Made by a program: the position numbers and the translations under genes. This document shows, piece by piece, positions 32,844 to 43,900 of a stretch of DNA of 64,000 bases. Position 1 is the stretch's first letter, and the number at the start of each line of letters is the position of its first letter. The stretch is from Pyxicephalus adspersus (taxonomy: Eukaryota; Chordata; Amphibia; Anura; Pyxicephalidae): contig NC_092862.1 in the NCBI RefSeq assembly GCF_032062135.1, forward strand, positions 91,307,176 to 91,371,175, in the 5' to 3' direction. The notes under the pieces are model-generated. The model saw nothing but the letters and a program-made list of their open reading frames with translations, searched no databases and was not told the origin of the DNA.

Positions 32844-34544
32844 GGACAAATTAAGGTTTTAAGATAAGGGAACAACAAGAATTTCATATGGGAACCTGTT
32901 CTTTAATTTAGTTAAATTGTAGAACCCCTCCTTGATGTCTCATCAGGAAAATCAAGTCTCCCATTTAAACAAATTCAGAAATTAAAAAAAAATATTATTT
33001 GATATGCAACTGAAGGATGTTTGGAGGATATTACATCTGACTGTAAAAGCCTATACCTTTTATTCCCCCGTACATAATACAAATTCATGTATTGATATGT
33101 TTTTTAAAGAGCAGTTCCACTTGGAAAAATGTGGTAATGCAGAAATTTGTCCACATACAATCTCTGATCACGCAGCAGTAAAATGTGTTTGGGGCCCCCA
33201 TCAATTCCAACCTATAGGTGACACCTTAAAGAGGCCCTATTGAGAAAAAATGATATTGATACAGATATTTCTAATGAATTGAATAATTTTTAGGGAGAAT
33301 GTTACAGATCAAATTGCCCCAGCTTACATATGGGAAGCACATAAGGCTACTATTAGGGGTAAATTTATTGCACATGGGGCACGTAAAAAGAAGGAAAGTA
33401 ATCATAGAATAAAGGAATTGTTAGATCAGATTGCAAAGTTGGAAGCTGTGCATAAACAATTGCAGTGGAAGACAGGCTATGCAATTGACACAATTACGAA
33501 CACAATTAAAGCAAATATTGGATGTAAAAGCTAAGTATGCTATTTCTAGAGAAGCAAAGAGATTTTATGAGTGAGGCAAAAAGTCATGTAGATATCTTGC
33601 AAACGCCCTGAGGAAAGAGAAAATGAGGACCTATATTTCTAAGCTTAAAAACAAGAACAAAGTAATGGTCCATCAATCGGAAGGGAAGGGGAAGGATCCC
33701 ACAGTCTGTGCTAGTTACTGTCCCATTTCTTTACTCAATGTAGATGTGAAATGATTTGCAAAGGTATTAGCCATGAGAATCCAGACTCTTATTACCCTAT
33801 TGGTTCATCAAGATCAGGCGGGATTTGTTCCAGAGAGAGAAGCAAGAAATAATTCTACAAGGGTTTTATCTATTTTGCATTATGTGCAGAAATGCAGCCA
33901 GCCCATGCTTTTTCTCTCTACAGATACAGAGAAAGCCGTTAACCGGGTGGACTGGCTGTACCTATCTTTGACTTTGAAACATATGGGCCTTGGACCTAAG
34001 ATGTATAAGTGGATAATAGCTTTGTTCACTTGCCTTACTGCAAGTGTCTGTGTAAATAGCATACAGACAAGGTTGCCCATTGTCGCAATTACTTTTCATT
34101 ATATCCTTGGAACCTTTCTTGAATACAATACATCAGAATAATAATATACAGGGTGTTAAAATAGGTAAAACGGAGCACAAATTAGCTGCATATGCTGATG
34201 ATATCCTGTTTGTTATTCAGAAACCTGACATATGTCTTCCTAATTTACTGTCAGATTTCTCTGAATTTGGTTATTTGATTAACTTTAAGATTAATTTAAC
34301 CAAATCAGAGATTCTTAATGTGAATATATTAAGATCAAAAGAACAAAAACTGAAAAAGACTCAGATCCCGAAGTGTTGGAAGGACCCAAAGGAACCTTCA
34401 TTAAAGAGTTAGTTATGTGGACTGGAAGAAACATGTACACTAGAGGAAGGTTACCATGAATATCGAGAAAAATCCCCAATATTCACTGCCATCTGGGCTA
34501 CCTGGATAAGGTTTAAAGACAATGTGCAATATTTTGACATTCTA

Positions 34545-35060
34545 CTGTATTTTTTGCCATATAAGACGCACTTTTTCTTCCCCAAAACTGGGGGGGAAAA
34601 GTTAGTGCATCCTATACGACAAATGTGTTAAAAAAAAATAATTAAAATATTATACTCACCCGATACCCGGATCCTGCGTCTCTGGCTGCAGCGTGTCTCT
34701 CTCTTCTCTCCTCTGCCAGCATCGTGTTTTCTCCTGTCTGTAAAGCAAAGCGAAAGAAGCCGGCACAGCGCCACCTGCTGTTCCCTGTCCTAACTGCCGT
34801 ACAATAGAAAAAAAGCACAGAGTGATCAGAAGGGGAATTTGAATGACACAGAGTGATCAGAAAGGGAATTTGAAAGGTAGAGAGTGATCAGAAAGGGAAT
34901 TTGAATGGCACATGTTTGATCAGAAGGGGAATACCGGTATGAATGGCACATGAGTGATCAGAAGGGGAATAATCTTTCAGAATCTTTTTTTCTAGATTTT
35001 CCTCCTTTAAAATTGGGTGCGTCTTATATTCCGGAGCGTCTTATACGGCGAAAAATACGG
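34545..35060. mobile_element. TA-flanked MITE, second member of the 12.5-kb family
   Basis: The ends are CTGTATTTTTTGCCATATAA on the left and the complement of CCGTATTTTTCGCCGTATAA on the right, flanked by TA at 34,543-34,544 and 35,061-35,062. The interior is collinear with 12,553-13,187, including the 31-bp array (five units, 34,815-34,975) and the minus-strand GGGTGAGTAT (34,654-34,659). Confidence 0.85.
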
Positions 35061-35062
35061 TA

Positions 35063-35985
35063 AATCAGGAAAAGATTATTTGAGAGACCTGAGTAGTAAA
35101 GGTCTTTATGTTTAGTGAGTTAGAAAATAGATTTGAGATATATAGATACAAATATATTGACATTTCCTCATGTGTTTTAATATATGTTTGTTGTATTTCA
35201 TCATGGTCACTTTTTCACTTTTGTGCAAAATGAAATTTTGTGAAAATGTATTAATAAGATGATATGGAAGATTTCTTCCTCGGATTCACCATTTAAAAGA
35301 GTGGATAACACTGTTTGTACAGAACTGAATTGTAAATTTGAACACTATTTTTATGATATTCTCACTATATGTATACTACACTGTGAGTTTTGTTTTATGG
35401 AGTATGTATATTATGTTTCGGTGGTAAATGAAAATAATTAAAACAATAAAAATTTTAATAATAAAAAAAATATACAACATTTGTATCTGATGAAAATAAA
35501 GACAAATCACTATGTTTTACATTACATCTTCATATTTATTTAATGTTATCATTTCAATAATATCTTCATGGTTAACAAAAATAAATAAATACAGTATTTC
35601 CCCATAATAATACTGTATATTTTAAAAGGATAGTATTTATTTTTATTTGCTCCTTGATGTATATCTTCTTGACCTTTGAAAACAAAATATACATAAAAAA
35701 AGGTTAGTAAAAGCTATTCTTTTTTTTAAATAAATTATGTAGAGATACATACAAAGTTATTGTAATTATAAGGTGCAAAGATTAACCATAATATGAACAA
35801 AGTAGTAAAATATATTTATTTTCCTGCAGTAAAGTTTAATATTTCCCATTTTTTACTATGGGTTAATATACACAATCCTACCCTGTTATCCCCTTTCTGC
35901 CCTACATTTTACCATGGGCCAGTTTTTATGTTTTCTTTTTTTTTGTTTTTTATTTTTTTTTTTTTAAACACCCTTCTCACCTTTA
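35063..35985. other. Non-coding stretch, possible L1 3' UTR then AT-rich flank
   Basis: 35,063-35,470 ends in an A-rich run after 'aacaataaaaattttaataataaaa', suggesting the tail of the L1 at 30.8-34.4 kb. The rest is AT-rich with T runs at 35,930-35,965. No gene is seen. Confidence 0.45.
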
Positions 35986-36830
35986 GGCTTAGTCTACACG
36001 GACTGTTTCCCCAGCGTTTAACCTGAGGCTTTTAAAGCCCTTGTTTGAAGTCCCCATGCATTCCAATGGGCTAATCTACACCAGGACGTTTCCTTCAGGC
36101 ACGTTTTTGAGCTTTATTTTAAACGTTGCTTGCAACGTTTAAAAAATTAAAACGCTGGTAAATCGCGGGAAAACGCTGGAAATCGCGGGAAATCGCGGGA
36201 AAACGCGTCCATTGATTTTAATGGGAGCGTTTTCCTGCGTTTATGCATGCTAGAAATTGTCAATAAAAAAGCTTCCATTGATTTCAATGGAGGCTTTTAC
36301 AAACGTTTTAACAATAGCCTGTGTCCTGTGTCACTATTCTATGTGTCATGCATGAATAATTACATGTACTATGCTGTTAAAAATTAACACCTATGCCTGG
36401 CACGTGTGAAGATTGTCTGCCATTGTGTTTGCTTTTTGTGCTTTTCACACCTGCAAATGTCATTCATTATCACTTGTGTAGTCATTGTCTTTAATTGTGC
36501 TTCACTTTGCACTCTTTTCACTCTTTTCTGTGTATACTGTTACATTTGTCACTGTACTGTTGCATGATCACATTATCACATGTATGCGGGGATGTATGTA
36601 CTTCCTATACTTGCAGAAATCACTGCCCAGGGTTACTGTTCAAGTGCTAAACGCTTGTAAAATCGCGGTAAAACGCGGTAAAACGCGGATAAACGCGGCA
36701 TAGACGTTTTTCAGCTTTTTCCAGCATTTAAAAAAAGTTTTAAAACGTTAGAATAAGTGCATAAAAACGCTTATAAACGCAGTAGGAACGTTTACATGCC
36801 TTTTTACAAAACGTCCATGTAGACCCAGCC
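35986..36830. mobile_element. TTA-flanked MITE, 845 bp, rich in 'aaacgc' motifs
   Basis: The ends are GGCTTAGTCTACACGGAC on the left and the complement of GGCTGGGTCTACATGGAC on the right, flanked by TTA at 35,983-35,985 and 36,831-36,833. The interior has repeated CGCGGGAAAACGC and AACGTTT words. The TWA target again suggests PIF/Harbinger. It ends about 275 bp beyond the DDC poly(A) signal. Confidence 0.8.
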
Positions 36831-37105
36831 TTAGGAGGACAGTATTTTTAGAAGTAAGATGAACTGTCTTTCGCACCATGTTTTGTACCTAGAATTTTAA
36901 ACTGGGTTCATTACTTAATATAGTGATAGTATCTGATCCATAAGTAACCTGAATTCTCTCATAAATTATCTTTTTTGCACAAACTTGATCAAACAATCAC
37001 AAAAGTAGAACTGGGATCGCTCTTTATGCAAGACTAGATTCCAAGAGGGAATTACCTAGAGAAAAAAGCAAGGAGGGGGGCAAAAAAACTAGCAAAGTGT
37101 ACACA

Positions 37106-37111
37106 TTTATT
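37106..37111 (-). promoter_or_regulatory. DDC: Candidate DDC poly(A) signal AATAAA
   Basis: TTTATT on the plus strand reads AATAAA on the coding strand, about 62 bp after the DDC stop codon. It is the first canonical hexamer. Usage and the 3' UTR end are inferred. Confidence 0.5.
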
Positions 37112-37172
37112 GGAGCATGGTCCCATCCTAAACATGAATTTATACCTAAAAAGTCTCACCGTTCAGGTTATA

Positions 37173-37379
37173 TTACTTTTGTTCTCCCTCTTTGTTTAGG
37201 AGTTCATTGGCTAGTTCTTCTATATGCTTCCAGGCAAACGCAATGTGTTTTGATTCAACAGTTCTAGCACAAACCGCAAACCGTAAAATGAACTTATCTT
37301 CTAAACAACATGGCACGACATGGATTTTCTTTGCATTGTTTATCTTTTGTAGAAGTGATTTGTTTAATTCATTGGATCC
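37173..37379 (-). CDS. DDC: DDC terminal exon: [10 protein letters not shown] to KEGEQK-stop (68 codons)
   Basis: Acceptor CTGTTTTAG. It encodes the C-terminal domain with [19 protein letters not shown] and CARTVES, and ends LLNKEGEQK before TAA at 37,173-37,175. The extreme C-terminus differs from mammals, as is usual. Confidence 0.95.
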   Translation of the reverse strand, partial: GSNELNKSLLQKINNAKKIHVVPCCLEDKFILRFAVCARTVESKHIAFAWKHIEELANELLNKEGEQK

Positions 37380-37453
37380 CTAAAACAGGAAAAACAAATT
37401 AGGTTAATGTGAAGATCTTGAAATATCAGTGATGTTAAAATCACAAATTTGAG

Positions 37454-37490
<37 letters not shown>

Positions 37491-37862
37491 CTTTCCCTCA
37501 GAGAGCACTTTATACAGAGGTATGTGAGGAAAAGAGAGTAAGGACAGCTTTAATGAGGGCTTTAGAGTTTTAATCCTTCTTTACCTTTTCCAGGAAAATG
37601 TCAGGCAAGATTAATCAAGTGGCCGTCCTCAAATGTTGTCACAGGTCATGCAGCTCACGCTGCACATGATGACACTTCCCAGGCACTTAGGCTGCTCAGC
37701 CACTGTCCAGTATTGAAGCATGCATCTGCAGGCTGTATTTACATATTTACAGATTGAGCTGTCATTTTCACTGACAGCTATTCCCCTTCACAGACTTTTT
37801 ACAAAATCTGTCAAAAAAAGGTGCCGGAACTTAGTACCAGTGAGTTCAATATGGAAAAAAGC

Positions 37863-37916
<54 letters not shown>

Positions 37917-40900
37917 CTGTTTCCCCGATGATAAGACACGGACACTGGCTGCGGGGACCAGCGGGGATACAGGTAAGTAAAAAAATATGCATTCGGACCA
38001 TAAGACGCACCCTGATTTTCCCCCCACTTTAGGGGGAAAAAAAGTGCGTCTTATGGTCCGAAAAATACGGTATATATAATTTGCACCTCCAATTCCCAAA
38101 ACCTTCTTCACCAGCATTTTGCAACTTAGGAGCATACCAAAAATAAAGATACTTAGCAACAATTCCAAATCTTCATCACATGAGTGGTCCAAACAAGATG
38201 TTGGACAAGCAAACGACACAGTAAAACTCATCCCAAATGACTTTATGTATACTTTATTAGAAAACATGATTTCTTTGCAATATATTGTTCTGGTCCAGGA
38301 CAAAATTATTTTGAAAGAAATCCATTCCAGGTTTGCTGGATCATCCAGGCTTTTACATGATAGTCTATATTCTCCAGTCTTGGAGAGCTTTAATATATCA
38401 GACACAATTAGACTGGGTAACAGGTTCTGGATTTAAGCAATACTTCCAGCAACAGCAAAGAAAAAAAAATAGTCTTGTTCCTATTTACAAAGAAAATAAA
38501 ACCCTGGTTTGTAACAATATGAAAAAGGTAAAACCAAAACGCCATCAATAATCTCTACATTGTAAAATTGTAAGCCAAAATATTATTTATTTGTTTTTTG
38601 CTGATAGCAGGTTTTTTCTCATGAATAAATATCTTAATTTCACCACATGCAGCCCTTGTGTACAGTGTAAATATAAAGAAGTTTGCAGTGCATCTGAATA
38701 CTTAGTTCACAGCTGCTTTTCACCACAGCAGGAGATCAGTCTGAAATGTGGCACAAACACAAAGCAAATATGTTCCCTCTTAGTCAACACAGTAGAATCC
38801 CATGTAACCCTTTGTATGGGGCATATTAATGTATTCAGCAACTGGCAACATCATGACTATGATAACTGGAGCATCAAATTGACTAAGTGGGAAGAAGCCT
38901 GGTCATAATCATACTGATTAAAATAAATAAACACAATCACACGCAATTCTCTGAACTTCAAAGTACTGTTTCAATTGATGAAATGAGTATTGTTTGAGCT
39001 CCTGACAGTACCTGACATGCATCTGGGTTTATTTTCTGCATAATAAAAATCATGTTTTTCATTTTATATTAACAAGGTACGTTTTAAGCTTTACACTTTT
39101 AATTTAAATGTATTTATTATAGATGGGACTCATATAGTTTTGAATTAGGAAAAATGCTTTTCAGATGTGCCTTGAGAGGGCAGTCCTGCTTCACATGTAT
39201 TTACATATAAATGCTACAACACTGTTCTGTGGTTCATGCTGACAGCACTAGGAGGCAGCTCCTACAGGGACTAGTAATCAGACAGGGTATAAATACCTTG
39301 TCTAATTACTTGTTTCCTCTTTAGTGTTAGGGTTTGTCTGCAGCTGCAAGTACTTCTCACAACTTCTCCGTAGCATAAATAGAAACATTTTAGTACAAGC
39401 CTAGTTTTCTTTTTAACGGACCATTGAGAGTGGTATGATTGTACATGCAAGTCCTACAAAACTTTGTAAATGAGAATTTTTACTGCCCAAGGGATGATTT
39501 TATATTGGACCAGTAGATTTTAGTTTTTGTTTTTCTAAAAACAGAACAAAAAAATGGAAGACAAGCTACAACCCTTCAGATCTCTTGTGATGCAGACCTT
39601 CTTCTCCCAGGAAAATAGTTTAATGTCTTGCATAGTGAACTCATACCATTACCTGGTCATTTTGTGTAACAGTTTTTTTTTATCGGATCACCTCAACAAA
39701 AGTAGTAGAGTGTTCTTTGCACAAGCTACCTAGTTGTGTTGGTCTTTCTCAACTAGGGTACCTTCAGTGGTTGCTAGGGGTTCCTTGAGCAAGGAGCAAT
39801 TTGTGCCACCATGTTATACAGGTCTTTAACAATGAATGATATAAAACCAGCAATGTACACATAATTTCCTAACCAACAAAAACAGTTATAGCCCCATAAC
39901 TATGTAGGGAACCTCTGTATGACTGAAAATCAACTTTTGAAGAACTGGCTTCAGACCATAAAAAGTATAAAGCCTGCCATGATTTTTTTTTTTTTTTTTT
40001 TTTTTTATAAAGCAGCGGATCTGACATTCACTGAAACTTTGTCTGGTGGAGAATCTTCCAGATCCATGTTTTATAATGACTATACATTATTCTTCACTGG
40101 GGAAGGTTTCAGTTAATGTGTATGCCAAGGCCGCATTCATTAGGAAGATCTCAGGCACTAGAGGTTAATTAACCTCTAGAGCCCTGGGGATCGCAAACAG
40201 GGGGATTCCCAGGGAATCTTGTGAATCCTACTGTTATAATTTCCTCGATCTTCCGATGGTTTCGCAAAATCAGTTTGCCGAAATTTAGTGGAACCATCGG
40301 AGGTTCGAGGAAATTTTCGCTCATTCCTAACCACCATGCAAACACACTGTGAACTGTTTATCTAGAGGTTATAGCAAGGGTTCCCACATGCTAAAAAGGC
40401 TGAAGTTAGGGTATGACATCTATATAATTAATTATTAATATCATTAAACAGTATTTATCTAGCGCATAACATATTATGCAGTGCTGTACATAAAATAGGA
40501 GTTGCAAATTACACACAGTGATACAGGAGGAGGAGAGGACCCTACCCCAAAAAAGCTTACAATGTAAGAGGTGGGGGGAAGTATATTGTCTAGCTTTTCA
40601 TTGACACTTATTTTTATACTTTTTAAAAAATGTGAGTAGTACTCTTCTATCTATGACCAGCATGCTTGATTGTGCATTTTCTGTTTGAGGTTCTAAATGA
40701 TTTATTTTTCTATGGATTCTTTTCTATTCAAATCTTTACCTTCAAGCGGAAGCAAACAAGGCCCAAAACGACTTTTGCGCAGATTTCAAAACGGTTATCT
40801 TGTTTCACAAATTCTAGAAATTCCTGAGCCAGTCGAACATGCTGTCAAAGAAGGATAGGTTCATTACTAAAAGTTCTTGATTTGAGTGAGATGAGTTTTA

Positions 40901-43900
40901 AATAGCATACAGCTAATAGCCAAAGTTTGATTCACTCAATGTCAAATGCAGGGATGCCTCACATACACCTACATGTGACACAAAACTCCAATTTGCTTGA
41001 TTTCAGAAGTAGCTAGTCTGTTCTGCTATTCTATTTATTGTGTTTTTTTTTTTTTTTTTGAAACAGCAAGTGAAACATTAATGCTAATTTCTGAAGAGAA
41101 TTGAAAGAAGGAAATGTTAATTGTTTACTATGTGTTGCATGTTACCACGTACAACACCTCAGCATACACATCCACTCCATTTTATTATTTTCTCTGTTAA
41201 ATAGAGGCTTCCATACACCATAAAGGACAGCTTATTTTAGCTGTGTATGTGAAAGAGTCTGTGTTCACTATAGAACTAACTAGAATCTGCTATGCTAATA
41301 CAAGCTGATGGGATTGATCACATGTCTGGTAACCTGACTTGATGCTGTGTGCTGCTGTACCACTCTGCATCCTATTAATTGGATAAATGCATAATTTGAC
41401 AGTGCCTTAGTACACTGGTCGCCAACCTTTTCCATCCTGCAGACCACTAAAATTACTGGCTCTTGACCGCCCATGCACAGGGAGCCGAGTGTGAAACCTC
41501 CCTAATAGTGACGTCATGATGGCATAACCCCGCCCACTTTCCCATTGCAGATCTGACCCTGCGATGGGAGAGTGGGTGGGTTGTGTCCAGGGACACAGCC
41601 CACCCACTTCCCTGAGCCCAGGATTTGTACAGGGGACAGGGTCCGCGGCTCTGACTGGTGTGTGTCCCCAGTGGGTTTCTTCTACTGACCCCGCTTGGAG
41701 GTGCACCGGCCAGCGCAGCAGCCCACCAAAATTTTCTTGTGGGCCTCCAGTTGGTGACCACTGCTTTAGTACATGTTTGGTTTTAAACATGAACTGCCTG
41801 CAGTTTTTCACATAAACACCATAGGGAAACAGAAAATTGTTTGGAAAGAATATCAACTAGATTTTTAAATACCGTATTTTCCGGCGTATAAGACGACTGG
41901 GCGTATAAGACGACCCCCAGCTTTTCCAGTTAAAATATAGAGTTTGTTGCAAAAAAAAAAAAACAGTAACAAAGAAAATTTTTACTTTAAATAATAAAAT
42001 TGTCTACCCTTCTATGTAAAGTAGTCACACAGCTCCACCTAGTGGCTGATTTGTAAATCACAATATTCTATAACACGCATATAAATCTATACCGCATGGC
42101 TCACAGCGTTCCCCCGAAGCTCCCCCGTTCAGGGGATTGGTAAGTACCCGGCGTATAAGACGACCCCCGACTTTGGCACAGATTTTTCAGGGTTAAAAAG
42201 TCGTCTTATACGGAAAATATACTTATACTATATATATTAATATTCCGTCTTATACCGGAAAATACGGTAAATATTTGCAGAATCACCCCACTCCTTATTT
42301 GAAAACATTTTAAATATAAAGAGCAGACTATGAAAGATATTATGTCCTTAATTCCCTACTATGGTTTTAAATATTGCTTGCTTGTTAGCTTTGTAATATG
42401 TACGGACCTTGATGAAAGTTCAAGATTTTTAAATGCTTAGACCAATTTAGGCAGTGTAACAACTATCTAGTGTATAATTTAGCAACAATTCCTGAAGCTA
42501 TGATGAGCTCTCCCTTGCATTAAATGTGTGTTTATTCTTCAAAGTCAAAAAGTTCAGCAGGTACCCATTCTCCATAAAAATGTATATACTTTTTATATTA
42601 AATCAATGTATTAGTGGTTTTGTAGATGATGCAGTAGACAAGCTGAGCTACTAAAGGAATACTGGCCACAGACACATGCACAGCAACTGGTATTTTCAGG
42701 AGAGGTCTGCAATGGCAGACTCCACACAGTAAATATCTAAGCACAGGTTTTCTTTAGGCTGCTTTGCATGTTATTGTATGTGTTTTTAAATGCTATATTT
42801 ATTTTGCACCCTTAACACACATGTATGCACATTTTTGTGTGCACAATACAAATATATTTTACATGTTTATTTGTACATGTACCATTAATTTTAATAGAAT
42901 CGCTTAGTGTGTGCTAATATACTTATATACTGCGAGTTCTATTGTGCTGCAGTATATATTGTATGTGCACACTAGTCTTTTAAAGCTAAACTTTAAAAAC
43001 AAAACATTGCGAGCAGGCGGCTCTTCTTTGCAGAAAAGACATTTGAAAACTTCTGTTTAATGTAAAGTAAGCTATACATGACCAGGCGCCAGGAATAAAT
43101 AAGCATGCATGCAAGAACACCTGGGTTATACATCTTTACACACAGTTCTATTTACCTTACGAATATATTCTTGAAGTCCTTTCACGCCATACATTCTTAA
43201 TACAAACCACAGTTTTAGAGAACGAAATCTCCTTCCAAGTGGAATTTGCCAGTGCTGTTGGGAAGGAAGGTTTGACATTAATGTACAAAGCTTCAAAGGC
43301 TTAAGCAAGTCAAAATTAAAGTGGCCACTTTAACACAGGACACAGAACTAAACACAGGATATATGTCCAGCTATTCCCTTCATATTGTTGGTTAAGTGAT
43401 CTAAAGGTGAACATACACCTTACAAGCAGTCTAATCTCTTAGATTTACCAGAAAACAGTGCAAAAGAGTAGTTTTACACAGAGATTGTAATGTACATGAA
43501 CAACTCGTCAAGAACATATTGCAAAAACCAAAGAAAATTTATTAGGAGATCATAAATATTTTTGATATCTGCTAGTGTCTAAAACACTACAAAAGGAATT
43601 ACTTAGAAAGAGTGCAGTGTAAAATCATCCAAAGCTATTTATAACTTCACAACAGGAAAAGATACAGGACACAAAATGGAATTGTATATCATTCATTGGA
43701 AACAAGAAGGTCGACAAAATATTTTTCAGCATTGGTATTATAACTGTTATATGTTTTCATGTTATTTTAGGAGCTGTAAGAAACCAATCTGACGCATGAA
43801 CTCACCCTGTAGTCTGTCACAAGACCTATAATATATAAAATAAATTAGATTCAGTATCATTATTTAAAATAGCTTTATTTTAATCAAATTGGTTATATCA

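Larger units (their letters stand above)
30830..34440 (+). mobile_element. L1/Tx1-clade LINE, degenerate near-complete copy
   Basis: It opens with a GGGGGCGTGGC leader (about 30,836). ORF1 remains at 31,400-31,950, with RRNNLRVRGFPETI, LRPLLELLR and FPEELETFC. The ORF2 endonuclease end is at 33,004-33,243 (YTFYSPVHNTNSCIDMFF and ISDHAAVKCVW). The reverse transcriptase is at 33,770-34,412 with DQAGFVPEREARNN, a decayed STDTEKAVNRVDWLYL, LFIISLEPFL and the active-site AYADDILF. Stops and frameshifts show it is inactive. A 651-bp L1-derived element is inserted at 32,193-32,843. The 3' UTR may continue to about 35,470 around another MITE. Confidence 0.85.

Noticed and set aside
32416..32867. Long plus-strand open frames of 131-148 codons
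   Set aside because: They are antisense to the L1-derivative ORF and have proline-rich, low-complexity composition. The minus strand has the recognisable L1 blocks.
41407..41856. 149-codon GC-rich minus-strand open frame as a DDC exon
   Set aside because: It lies across a hAT MITE with clear ends and target duplications, and the flanking DDC exons join without it.
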